Source of the DNA: Phytophthora colocasiae
Lineage: Eukaryota > Oomycota > Peronosporomycetes > Peronosporales > Peronosporaceae
Direction of reading: 5' to 3'
DNA: 64,000 nt
Assembly (NCBI GenBank): GCA_018806915.1
Contig: JAGKQI010000080.1
Span: 310,001-374,000, forward strand
The translations under genes and the position numbers were made by a program. This document shows, in pieces, positions 34,201 to 42,616 of the stretch. Position 1 is the first letter of the stretch. Every line of letters begins with the position of its first letter. The notes beneath the pieces are model-generated. The model was not told the DNA's origin, searched no databases, and worked only from the letters and a program-made list of their open reading frames with translations.

Positions 34201-35079
34201 AGGATACGCTGGATGATCACGATACGAATCAATGTTGACTTGAACCTGTGATTCATCACCACTCTCCTTCTCAGTTTTGGGCCGAATAACGAAAACACAC
34301 TCAACTTCGTTCGGCTTTTTCATCAGACGTTTAAATTGCTTTCCACTTATGTACTTGGTCTCGCCACTATGCACAGAGTAATATCCACTCGTGAAAAGTT
34401 CATTACCGCCTTGTTTTCTTCTCGAAGACACCGGATGCCGCTGACCTCCAATTTTTGTCGCTGGTTGTCCGGGCTTGTTAGGCGTCTTCACACTCCCTTT
34501 CACTTTTTTCTGTTTCTTCTTTGTGTTCTCCGGCAATGTTCCATCGTCTGGCTGGGTCCTGGGACGCACACGTTCCTCTACCCAGTCGATTTCCGGATTA
34601 TTCATTTTTAACCACGGCATTCCCAGTAAAATGTCTTGGTTTTCGGGGATGTCAATGACAAGAAAGTCATTCACGTAAGGTTTGAAATCGTCCATGTACA
34701 GTGTAAGTCGAATCGTCTTCGTTGGAATCGTCAATTTCTGCTTTGCAGCTAACGTAATCACCATAGGCTCGTCATGATCCACAACGAACTTCCACAGCCC
34801 ATTAGCCGTGCAAAATCTGGGGCTTACACCGTCAATTGTTGCACCACTATCAATGAAATTGGAATTCAAAATCCCGATGTCATCAGACGACCACTGCACC
34901 GTACTTCTTGTATGCAGCAAGCAACAATACTCGCGTTTATCCACTTGTTTTTCTTTAGTTTTCTTGTTTTCTCGTTCGTCCAGTTTTACATCACGAAATG
35001 CAACATCAACTTCGTCGAGCAGCTCTCCATTACGCCCACCTGAGTGCTCGACCTCGAGTGGACGGGCTAATTTGACGAC
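31249..35079 (-). CDS. pol: Chromovirus pol: protease, RT, RNase H, integrase, chromodomain
   Basis: The frame is open from 35079, in the -1 frame relative to gag, and has no early ATG, so it is probably made by -1 frameshifting; I see no classic slippery heptamer. Domains in order: retropepsin with active site 'FIDSGATIDG', RT with the YFDD box in 'SYFDDIYVCT', RNase H with 'RTDASDFAVGGVLF', integrase with an HHCC motif (near 'YHDAKCYGHPGAERTL'), then 'MDFIVALP', 'SDRDSKFTSAFW' and 'GVTERVNQTIENYL' for the three acidic residues. The last 50 residues form a chromodomain ('KPEYHVKWLGQSRLTWEPL'), expected to steer insertion towards modified chromatin. No stop or frameshift interrupts it. Confidence 0.92.
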   Translation of the reverse strand, partial: VVKLARPLEVEHSGGRNGELLDEVDVAFRDVKLDERENKKTKEKQVDKREYCCLLHTRSTVQWSSDDIGILNSNFIDSGATIDGVSPRFCTANGLWKFVVDHDEPMVITLAAKQKLTIPTKTIRLTLYMDDFKPYVNDFLVIDIPENQDILLGMPWLKMNNPEIDWVEERVRPRTQPDDGTLPENTKKKQKKVKGSVKTPNKPGQPATKIGGQRHPVSSRRKQGGNELFTSGYYSVHSGETKYISGKQFKRLMKKPNEVECVFVIRPKTEKESGDESQVQVNIDSYRDHPAYPVLLKHQSVFQRKLPSVLPPREHGEHEIKVDTDEAIFRRQWRLSPAQEKVIMDWVEEMLAAGLIRPSTSPHGAPTFCVKKPVGWRIVHDFRALNAHTVRRTLPMPRKDKIIDNMSGGYWFSCMDFLSGYYQFRVRDADIPYTAFQAPDGAYEYLVLPMGLSNAPATFNAGVRRVLADLSEICQSYFDDIYVCTKSEDLEEHLTALDRVLTRLEEHNFFIKLSKCVFCVAEIRCLGDYVGRNGVRIDPAKVKILKEWPLPRDRSELQSFMGTAVYVQRFCKDFSTDAAPLFELLKGRGKGKIEWTDKLRDHFISLKNKISSTPVLAIPDFDKPFHLRTDASDFAVGGVLFQEEGEGDNKVERPVAFGGRKYKAAEKNYSIREKELLAILFGLRLWRIYLLDKPFIVETDHRSLETLFSQKTISRRVARWYDELSEYPITFKYIPGTENTVADGMSRRPDFMSEGIVTLAAISDLQNMQQRIERDITSLVKEAVSRYKEDTFTASLLIELNKSTEDKQAKPVIRNLQRYSLVKRKLFYQSPSDDQPRLVLPNIPELLYALLFEYHDAKCYGHPGAERTLRHVEKDYYWRRMERTIKTYVRSCEVCQRIKGRNTKPPGLLRSHAIPAARWTHLAMDFIVALPETNEGYDAILVVIDRLTKRAHFLPTTTIASAVETAKLYRDRVFALHGLPEEILSDRDSKFTSAFWTNLCEMLGTQQKLTTAFRQQANGVTERVNQTIENYLRAFSNANSDDWDELLGLAEFTYNSRYQSSISMSPFEADLGYQPVTPARWQAVKENKAWQGTTPSLSTEFLEHQQDVLAKARRSLQASQDRMSHFFDKNRPVQAFKVGDRVLLSTNNLATFHSGTTKRKLGPKWIGPYAVSEIIGHDYYRLELPTHVKFYPVFHTSMLKPYVQSDRLEQTIFKVRLPDGTEGELVEDIVGFRRRKGKPEYHVKWLGQSRLTWEPLDHLQYVLDLVKKFHDRQATG

Positions 35080-36401
35080 TCACTAGCCGCCGACGAGCTT
35101 GCCTGCTCGCTTCCGACCATGAGAGTCTCCAACATAGCGTGGATTTGTTGCAGTTTTTGCTTCTGCAGCAGATGTGGTGGCTTCTTCTCAGGATGCAATA
35201 CCCAGCAGTCGTCCAGACTGTGTACGCCTCGTCGACAGTGAGAGCACAATGTCGACGCAGATTTGCTCGACTGCGAATTCGAGTTTCGATTAGATCTCGA
35301 AGTGCCTCCACCTCGCGCTTGCTTGCCATTTCCAGCACGACCCTTTTTCTCGGGTGCATTATTGTTTTGCTGTGTTGTGGTGGTGCTTGATTTCTCCTGA
35401 ACGCCCCATTCGAGGAAACCTGCTTCAACAGCCGCAGTCAAGGACGTAGGTTGCTTGCGCTGAATAGCCTTCTTCATTTCACTGGTTGACAAGCCATTGA
35501 CAAACAGGTTCACCGCGGTCAGTTCCTCCAACTGGACCACCCCTTGAAGCTCTCGGAATTTAGCAACGTAGCCATGATAGGTTCCAGTCTGACGGAGTGT
35601 CAACAGTTGGTTTCTAATCTTATCGTCAAAGTTTGGCTCGCGAAACTCACGTCTCATGTCATTTTTTACTGCACTCCACAGCTTGACAGTAGTCGAGTCC
35701 GTCATGTAGCGCTCGTACCACGTCACAGCATTCTTGCGGACACACTGGTTCAACTCATTAATGAGTAGGTGATCATGCTGGTCGAGGTTGTATCCCTTCT
35801 GCACAAAGTAGCGCTCAAACTGGAAAATGAAGCTGTTGAGCTTGATCCCATCGATCAGACCGTCGAAAACGGGAGGATTTACGTCCATCTTGCGCAAACG
35901 TGGCATCGCGGACGGTGTTGGTACTGGAATCCGTTGGGTTTCCATCGGAGTTGCCATGTGGACGTTAACTTCCGGACGTGCAATCTCCGCATTTGGCTGC
36001 ATTTGAGCTGCCGGTGGTGGCGCATTGCTTTGGGATTGACGATTGCCACCGTTTTGGGCATCTGAAGCCATTTGTTGGGCGGCTTGAGCCATCGTATGGG
36101 TTTGATTCAAAGTCGTCAACATGTTTGTCATTCCTTGGACGAGGTTTGCTAGGTTTCCTTGAATTTCCACCATCTCCGTAGAGAGTCTCGTAAGCGAAGT
36201 GGAAACTTCCTGCCTCAGACCTTCGTGCAGTGTCGCCATTTCTTGACGAACACCAACCAACGCAGTTTCTAGCTGTTGATTAGGAGTCGGTTCGGGTGCT
36301 CTCATGTCGTCGTCACCGTTTTCCAGCTCCAGAAGTCGACGAGCAGGTGCTGTATCGCTCCGCAGCACTCGTCGCGCCGTGTTGCGAGTAGTCATCGCCA
36401 T
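35067..36401 (-). CDS. gag: Chromovirus gag
   Basis: 444 residues from the ATG at 36401; one codon further upstream is TTG. The middle is a retrotransposon Gag domain ('WYERYMTDSTTVKLWSAV', 'LNQCVRKNAVTWY'). The C-terminus is basic and carries a CCHC zinc knuckle, CSHCRRGVHSLDDC, that should bind the element's RNA. It forms the particle shell. The stop at 35067-35069 overlaps the start of the pol frame by 11 to 13 bases. Confidence 0.88.
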   Translation of the reverse strand: MAMTTRNTARRVLRSDTAPARRLLELENGDDDMRAPEPTPNQQLETALVGVRQEMATLHEGLRQEVSTSLTRLSTEMVEIQGNLANLVQGMTNMLTTLNQTHTMAQAAQQMASDAQNGGNRQSQSNAPPPAAQMQPNAEIARPEVNVHMATPMETQRIPVPTPSAMPRLRKMDVNPPVFDGLIDGIKLNSFIFQFERYFVQKGYNLDQHDHLLINELNQCVRKNAVTWYERYMTDSTTVKLWSAVKNDMRREFREPNFDDKIRNQLLTLRQTGTYHGYVAKFRELQGVVQLEELTAVNLFVNGLSTSEMKKAIQRKQPTSLTAAVEAGFLEWGVQEKSSTTTTQQNNNAPEKKGRAGNGKQARGGGTSRSNRNSNSQSSKSASTLCSHCRRGVHSLDDCWVLHPEKKPPHLLQKQKLQQIHAMLETLMVGSEQASSSAASESSN

Positions 36402-36413
36402 CAAGGTCTACTA

Positions 36414-36803
36414 TGTCACAACTTTTGCTGAGCTTCTCACTTGAGCTCGGCTAAAGCGTGGTTTGGTAGCACTTAAGAGGAAGTAGGTCGTTGAGTAGTT
36501 ATGTCGTGAAGCCTCTCGCTCAATTCTTCGAGGTCGTGGAGAGCCACACGAACTGCTTGGCCAAAGCAGTAACAAGAGGAACTCACTTGAGTCCAATGTG
36601 GTTGATTCCGGAATGAGAAGCTGCGTCGGTAGCCACCGCTATCGAACATCTCCATCGCTCCTTACTCTCTTCACTATCTACTCCATACTAGCTAATCTCT
36701 TCTGCAAGTCGTTGCTGCTATCTCTTGCGTAGTCATGGACTCGTAGATGAACTCGTCTTGAATAGTCATGGGTTGTGAACTCATCGGGTTTGAATCCTTG
36801 ACA
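36414..36803 (-). repeat. 5' LTR of chromovirus
   Basis: 390 bp, TGTCA...TGACA ends, upstream relative to gag. It should hold the promoter, but I could not assign a TATA box or start site. The gag ATG lies only 13 bases inside the element from this LTR. Confidence 0.93.
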
Positions 36804-37928
36804 GTAGTTATCGGATTGTAGCCACCATCAACTTGACGGAACCAGACCACCGGGCGATTGTACTTCACTGCGATGTAGAAACAAATCAAAGCCAGTATAC
36901 AACTCTTGCCTGTTCCTGGACTTCCCATAAGAACGAACTGCTTATTAATCGCTGTGCCTGTGTGAAACTCGTCGTGATAGGTTTTCTTAAAATTCTCCAG
37001 CACACACAGAATTTCTTTCCGTATGTAGAAGTCAGAAGTAGTAAAACCCACGATCTCGTCAATCACTTTGATGTCCATTACGTCCCCACAATTGTCATCG
37101 GTTAAGTCGAACAACTCCAAAAATTCTCCTTCCGTTGGTAGCTCGCCGTAGACCTCACTATCTTTCAACATTTTTCTTAAAGACGTCAGTTTTCTTCGAT
37201 GGATCACTTCCAAATCGCTGTCATCATCAGGAACCACCACCAGCACGTGAATTTGGTCACTGGATGGAATCTCCATGTTGTTCCTCGTGTAGAACCACGT
37301 TGCTAACGTCTTTCCGTCGAGAACCCGTTCTCCGGTCGTCAGTGCACTGATGTAATCGTCAGGTTCTCCTTTTACCAGCTTCAAAGCAGCCCGATGTTCT
37401 TCAGGGAGCCACTTGAGACCTTCTTCCTTCGTCTCCTCGGCAGAACAGTGGTAAACAGGGACGACCTCGGTGCCGTCCTCCTCTTCAACAGGCTGCTTCG
37501 CCAGGAAGAGCTGCAGGTCCTTGGCATCGCACGTGATCGTCACACGGTTCTTGTCCTTGATCGCCTCCTTCAGCTTGCTCACCTTCGCACCATCATCTAT
37601 TTCCACATCGAACGAGCTTCCCACCTCACCCACGATCGCGCATTGAAGTGACAGCACCACCATTTTTCCTCGAGGTGACAGATTCTCGAATGAAAAAGTT
37701 TTGTAGCGGGTCACTATCGGTCAAAAGTGCCTCCAGCTTTTAATTTGTGCGTCACAGATTTAATGGGGTAATCTGTCTTCATCATCATTCAGCACGTTCA
37801 AGTTCTTCTCCACGAAAGCTCCGAGAGCTTCCTCATTGCATTTGTGTAGAGCCCCTCGTACTTCTTCCCACCCACATCTTCCCATTCGTAGTACTTGCCT
37901 TGGTAGAACAATCGAGGAGTGCCACATC

Positions 37929-38895
37929 CAGGGGTTCCGAAAATGTCATTGATTATTTATTTTTTTCGTTTTCAGCGAAAAAATAATTTATTTCCAGGTT
38001 CACATTTCGAAGCTTCCAATTATTTTCTTTCAAGTTTACCGACCAATAACCTTCAGCACCCCTAGTGTCTTCCAAGTTGGAAGTTCCAACCAACCGGTTA
38101 ATTGTAGATTGGTGGTTCAGGGCGCTTTGTTAGTCTCAAGCGTCACCATGCTTCTCGATTCAGATTCAAATTTGCTGTTTTAGCACCTCTACCATGGCTC
38201 CATTCAAGAATTCGTCACGCTCAAAGTCGTCCAAGGCTCTGCCCAAGCGTTCAAATACCCCCAAGCCAAAACAACCGTATGAAAAAGCGAGAAAGGAGAC
38301 AACCAACAAGAAAAAGTCGACGGCGCCATATACATCCAAGCAGGTTGCTCAGTTCTACTACAAAAATGTCGAGAACATTGAAGGAAATGTAACAGCGTAC
38401 TACAAGTGTAGATGTGGTGTTCAGCGCAAGATGGAGGCAAACACGGGGTATACCAACCTCCTTCAGCATGTCTTCATGTGGCACTAAAATTTCCTATTGG
38501 AAATGGCAAATGCCGGCAACAACAGTGGCACTCTTGTGGGCTACATCGACGACAAGTCTTTCAAGATTTACTCTTGGATCGACATGACGATCTCCTGCAA
38601 CCTTCCGTTTACGTTTTGCGAGTCGTAAGCTGCTACCGACTACGTGAAGATCGACAGCTTATCTACGGACAGTTTGATCAAGTACATGGGCTTACTGACT
38701 CGTGAGGTCGGAATGCGAGTACAGTTCGCAAGATCGTTCCCAATAATCTACCAATATACACCTTCGGTACATTCGTCTATATATTGCGCTGCAATAATCC
38801 CAATAATTTTCTGGCACACCTGCAGTGCAACATGCAGAATTATTTTTATTGCATTTTTTTGGCTTGCAATAACAATTACATTTTCGGAACCCCTG
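37929..38895 (+). mobile_element. hAT-type element, 967 bp, non-autonomous
   Basis: The ends are inverted copies of CAGGGGTTCCGAAAATGT, continuing imperfectly inward (cATTGaTTAT versus aATTGtTATT). The flanking 8 bp are GCCACATC on the left (37921-37928) and CCCACATC on the right (38896-38903), a target duplication with one mismatch, as hAT elements make. Inside is the start of a BED-finger transposase. The element interrupts CRN-NTPase copy 3, and the CRN reading rejoins across it. Confidence 0.85.
38194..38790 (+). pseudogene. hAT transposase remnant with BED-type finger
   Basis: The first frame (38194-38487) gives a Lys/Pro-rich N-terminus and a BED-like zinc finger, 'YYKCRCGVQRKM' followed by 'LLQHVFMWH'. 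The frame then shifts to 'IYSWIDMTISCNLPFTF' and, after a stop near 38628, to 'KIDSLSTDSLIKYMGLL', the pattern of oomycete hAT transposases after the finger. The catalytic core and dimerisation domain are absent, so the element depends on transposase supplied elsewhere. Confidence 0.65.
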
Positions 38896-39629
38896 CCCAC
38901 ATCCACCGTTAACCTGGCAGTGCCAGACCACTGGCCGGTCGTACAAGACAGCGATGTACTGTAGAAGCTAATCAAAGCTACGTCTAAATTCGCGAGATCT
39001 GCCCAATTGCCGGTCCCTGAATTTCCCATGTCAATCATTTCACCCGTAGTGAACTCCTTCTGATACGTCTTCTTGAAATTCGCCAGCACACGCAGAATCT
39101 GTTTCCGACTGTCGAATTCAGTACTAACAAAACCCGCAATGTCGTTGATCTCTTTGGTGTTCAATACTTTCCCACAATCGCCATTGGTCAACTCGAACAA
39201 CCTCGTAACTCGCCTGTGGTCTTGTTAACCTTAGTAATTTCTTTAAAGAGGTTCGTTTTCTTCTTTGTGTAAATTCCGTACAGCCGGCATCTTCTGGAAG
39301 CACCAGCAAATACATGGATTTTGTTGGTAGATTAGATGGCTGTACCGGTAGCATATCGTTGGCTTTGAGCCAGGAATCGACAGATTTGGTAGGAAGAATC
39401 ATCTCTGCATTAATCATCGTCTTGATATCAGCGTGGGTCTCCCCTTCGTTTAACACCAGTGCTGTAATATGTTCATCAGGAAGCCACCATCTTCGCCAAG
39501 AAGAGTTTCAGGTCGTTAGCGTCACACTTGATTTTGCTTTGGTTATTTTTCCAGATCAAGGCTTTCAACGCGGAAACGGAGGCACTATCGGCAATATTCA
39601 CCTAGAAAGGGAAGCCCTGAGCCATTCCC

Positions 39630-39830
39630 TCTGGCAGTGTCGACGTACGCGGGTACTGGCAGTGATGCTAATAGTACTACCACTGGCAATAGTACTACCA
39701 CTGGCAATAGTACTACCATTGGCACCTCGGATAAAGCTGCGCCCAGGGTCACCGGATTTTCAGCTTCTGCTCTTCTTCTGCTGGTAGCATTAAATGCTAC
39801 CAGTTCTTCTGGGAATCCTGTACAGTAAGT
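39630..39830 (+). pseudogene. 3' end of a secreted, GPI-anchored dioxygenase-like gene (remnant)
   Basis: Encodes a Thr/Ser/Asn-rich tract from repeated AATAGTACTACCACTGGC units, then a hydrophobic tail ('LLLLVALNATSS') typical of a GPI-anchor signal. Only the tail end remains here. The same tail occurs in the array spacers near 55620-55787 and 60620-60780, where preceding sequence points to an intradiol dioxygenase-like protein. It converges on the three-exon gene at 39969-40941. Confidence 0.5.
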
Positions 39831-39968
39831 ACTAGCTGAAGAATGAAGAAATGCAAGACCTGCACAACAGTTGATAAATGATAAAGGTTTCGATCATTTG
39901 CAAGGGGTTGATTACCTATCGAACCAGTATCTTGCACAAGTATCCTGCTTAGAAACATTGCGTGTAGC

Positions 39969-40941
39969 TCACTTCTTGCCGCCGTCCTTGCCGACCACAT
40001 ACTCCTCAATACGATGCACCAGCCACATGACATTGTGCGGCGTGTTCACCACTTGCTTCTCCATTTGCTCTGTCAGGCGTCGACACGAATCCATATAGCG
40101 ATCACCAAAGTTGTCCAGTCGGCGCTCCCAGAACTTATACATGGCGTTCACCGAGTACTTAGCCTTCTCCACGACTCGGTCCTTCACTTCGCCCATCGTT
40201 ATGGACGCAGGAACCACCGCTGGACCCAGGGGTTTCTTCAAACCGCGTACTACCTCGTTCTCCACGAGTGCATGACCTTCATCCGTTGCTTCTCCGTCCT
40301 CGAAATCGAACAGACCGTCGTCGCCCTTGTCCTCCACCAGATCATCAGTATCGTCATTATCTGGAGCAACCCCGTCCTGTAGATCCCCTCTATTACCAGC
40401 ATTTCTCTTCAGCTCGCGCTTAATACGTTTGTGCTCTTCAATTTGTTTCATGAGCTCTGCATTGTCCGTGTGGACCGCAATAACACCAATTCCTTTGACA
40501 TATGGAAGGTGTTTGCCTTCTTCCATCCATTGAGGAGAGTAAGTAGACAGTCCGACGCCCATGAATGTGAAATCTTCCTTCCTAGGGTGAGCTGAAGTGA
40601 ATTAACAGTAAAAATAACGTTAAAACTCAACACGAATCAGCAGTAAAAAAAGTCGTTTCTCACCTGCACGTTCCCGCATGTCCTGCAGACGCTCACGACT
40701 GGTGCTGAAATCCACTTGGATGCCCTTGCATTCAGGCCCTCGGCGCTCTTTCCACATAGCTCTAAAAAATAATATAACCAAATATTAGTTTTAACAGCAT
40801 TACGGCATCAATTTGAGCTGGAGAAGTCGCTTACTTGGTGTATACACTGACGCCGACACAGTAGGTGCACGGGACCTCATCTTCGGGGCTCGTAGACGGC
40901 GCAGAGCTGTCTCCGCGGCGTTCAGGTGGCACTGGCGGCAT
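39969..40941 (-). CDS. Three-exon gene of unknown function; donor of the array fragments
   Basis: Exons 40941-40835, 40761-40664 and 40591-39969, with introns of 73 and 72 bp (GTAAGC...TTTTTTAG and GTGAGA...CTTCAG); phases agree and give 275 residues. The protein starts 'MPPVPPERRG', has 'YCVGVSVYTK' across the first junction, 'FTFMGVGLSTYSPQW', an acidic stretch, and a conserved C-terminus with 'KFWERRLDNFGDRYMDSCRR' and 'NTPHNVMWLVHRIEEYV'. I do not recognise a known family. The C-terminal 120 codons are copied five times in the array at 48-61 kb. A Tc1 element sits about 100 bases upstream of its start. Gene structure is well supported; function is unknown. Confidence 0.7.
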
Positions 40942-41037
40942 AATTATTTTTTCTTTGAATAATAGACGTCCTAAAATAAAATGGCATTCATTTGAATCAC
41001 TGACATATCATTCATTCGAATTACTGACGTACAGTAC

Positions 41038-41248
41038 AGTGCTGGCCATAAATATGTAGTGAACAGTTATTTGTAGCTAATTGGATCAATTTTCTACGAT
41101 TAAGGCTAAAACCGCGTATTTGGGCGTTTCCAACGGAGAGCTTTCCGGGCATATATTTTTTTCATTCAGACGATTCGTGGTTGCGGAGAACTGAGAGTGA
41201 CCATCACTCTGACGCTGGCCAAAAGTACGTAGCGAAGGAATTGGAGCT
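41038..41248 (+). repeat. Left terminal inverted repeat of the Tc1 element
   Basis: About 211 bp, inverted match to 42393-42604, with outer motif at 41042 and inner motif near 41214. Confidence 0.9.
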
Positions 41249-41282
41249 CGATATTGAGCATTGTTCTTTCGTTTCTAACTTA

Positions 41283-42281
41283 CTAATGCTTTGTCTTGCC
41301 TCCTTTACCTTCGATGACATCGCTAATGCGATCTGGCATCGAGTTCACTAAAGATTGAAGCTGCGAAAGGCCCACATTCTCCCAAGCAGCTTGAATGGCC
41401 GACTTGAGCTCGTGGACGCTTGTGTATTGCTTTCCACCCCGATAGACACATCGTGCAGAAGTATACCCCCCAGACGTTTTCAATTGGATTCAAGTCTGGA
41501 GATAGCGCTGGCCAGTCGAGAACACTGATTTGTGAGCTATTTAGGAAGGCCTGGGTGCTCTTTGACGCATGAATGCTTGCGTTATCATGTTGAAAAACGT
41601 AGAGACCTTCATGGTAGGCCTCGCCAAAGGGTAGGAGATAGTTGGTAAGCGTTTCTTGGTAGTCATCAGAGTTTTGGCGGCCATCCAGAAATGCCAAATC
41701 CGTTTTTCAAGAGACGAAAAACCACCCCATATCATGACGGATCCACCGCCATGTTGGCGGCTGAAGTATGTCTCCTTCTCGCATCTAAGATCGTGCCAGT
41801 AGTACTGTAGACCATCCGGACCGTCAAGATTAATTTTTTTCTCGTCAGAGAAAATAATTTGATCCCAATCGGTCCTCTCCTTGATCATTTCCCTCGCCCA
41901 TTTTTGGCGAGCCATCTTGTGCCTCATTTTCAGCATCGGAGTGCGGTTTCGCTTGACGTAGGACATGTGAGGGGAATCGTGCAGCACACGACGCACTGAA
42001 CGCGCCGAAATCGTCAGTTTCAGCGCCGTTTTCACGGCGCTAGACGACAATTTAGCATTCTTCGCCTCCCGGACGATCCTCCGCTGCAACTTGCTGGAGA
42101 CCTTACGAGGCCTTCCAGACCTCTTGACTTTGCCGTAGTTATCTCTCATCCTCCAAAACTTGCTCAACGCCGATTCCGATCGATTTAAGTGCTTGCCTAT
42201 CTCATTAAACGACCAACCGGCCACACGAAGACCGATTATTTTGCCTTTCTCATTTTCAGTAAATTCCGTTCCTTTGGTCAT
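41283..42281 (-). pseudogene. Tc1-type transposase, two frameshifts
   Basis: ATG at 42281. The N-terminal helix-turn-helix part has '[20 protein letters not shown]' and a 'GRPRKVS' hook. The DDE catalytic core follows: '[16 protein letters not shown]' for the first Asp, '[11 protein letters not shown]' for the second and 'DLNPIENVWG' for the third acidic residue. One base is missing from an A run near 41700, and a second frame change lies in the G run near 41480; the tail ends at 41283. No active protein is expected. Confidence 0.88.
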
Positions 42282-42392
42282 CTCTGTAGACCTGCTACAG
42301 CCAAACCAACAGCTTCGTTAGATGCACAAGACACACAGCATTCAATTATGGCACGCAGTGGGCTCTAACGCGTTACAGAACGCTCAATATTT

Positions 42393-42604
42393 AGCTCCAA
42401 TTCCTTCGCTACGTACTTTTGGCCAGCGTCAGAGTGATGGTCACTCTCAGTTCTCCGCAACCACGAATCGTCTGAATGAAAAAAATATATGCCCGGAAAG
42501 CTCTCCGTTGGAAACGCCCAAATACGCGGTTTTAGCCTTAATCGTAGAAAATTGAACCAATTAGCTACGAATAACTGTTCACTACATATTTATGGCCAGC
42601 ACTG
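42393..42604 (-). repeat. Right terminal inverted repeat of the Tc1 element
   Basis: Partner of 41038-41248. It ends 12 bases before the ATG of the hydrolase gene. Confidence 0.9.
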
Positions 42605-42616
42605 TATTCCTTCCTC

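Larger units (their letters stand above)
30834..36803 (-). mobile_element. Young chromodomain Ty3/gypsy element (chromovirus type)
   Basis: 5970 bp, bounded by direct 390-bp LTRs (30834-31223 and 36414-36803) that appear identical base for base. Each LTR starts TGTCA and ends TGACA. The element is flanked by the 5-bp target duplication GTAGT (30829-30833 and 36804-36808), and the flanking CRN sequence rejoins cleanly. Gag and pol are both open. The integrase ends in a chromodomain. Identical LTRs and open frames indicate very recent insertion, and possibly a still competent element. Confidence 0.95.
29641..37663 (-). pseudogene. CRN effector with P-loop NTPase, copy 2, split by LTR element
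   Basis: The 5' part (37663 down to 36809) encodes the CRN N-terminus with LQLFLAK, 'IHVLVVVP' and Walker A GSPGTGKS, and keeps the 98 bases missing from copy 1. At 'NPITT' the coding sequence is interrupted by the LTR retrotransposon (30834-36803) and resumes at about 30828 with 'LLFYKGRYYGWED'. A second lesion lies near 30005: five extra bases relative to copy 1 shift the frame just before 'MEECVAVMKKW', and the last part is read in another frame to about 29641. The gene therefore carries two independent breaks, neither shared with copy 1. Confidence 0.83.
29539..37745 (-). repeat. Segmental duplication, arm 2 (inverted, contains the LTR element)
   Basis: Inverted counterpart of 22306-24430. 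Removing the 5970-bp retroelement and one 5-bp target duplicate leaves about 2.2 kb matching arm 1. The arm begins inside the 3' end of the coiled-coil gene, so this is probably the older location and arm 1 the derived copy. Confidence 0.75.
37790..39600 (-). pseudogene. CRN-NTPase copy 3, degenerate, split by hAT element
   Basis: Reading down the minus strand gives pieces of the same family. Near 39560-39490 is 'KCDANDLKLFLAK', then a stop. Near 39456-39200 is the region matching 'TTGERVLDGKTLATW' and 'RRKLTSLKKML'. At 39200-38900 'LFELTNGDCGKVLNTKEIND' matches copy 2, but the Walker A region is damaged (GNSGTGN with lost residues). After the hAT insertion (37929-38895), 'PRLFYQGKYYEWEDVGGKKY' continues at 37925-37860. 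It is the most diverged of the three copies, with several frameshifts. The gap 37664-37790 is 5' flank of copy 2. Confidence 0.78.
41038..42604 (-). mobile_element. Tc1/mariner-type element with long inverted repeats
   Basis: 1567 bp between TA dinucleotides (41036-41037 and 42605-42606). The termini CAGTGCTGGCCATAAATATG are inverted copies, and the inverted repeats run for about 211 bp with only a few differences. Each repeat contains an outer and an inner related motif (CTGGCCATAAATATGTAGTG and CTGGCCAAAAGTACGTAGCG), the IR/DR arrangement of Tc1-type elements in which each end binds transposase twice. The transposase inside is frameshifted. Confidence 0.92.

Noticed and set aside
36398..36413. 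Self-priming of the chromovirus, as known for some Ty3/gypsy elements
   Set aside because: I searched the LTR by eye for a complement of the first bases after it and found none longer than a few bases.
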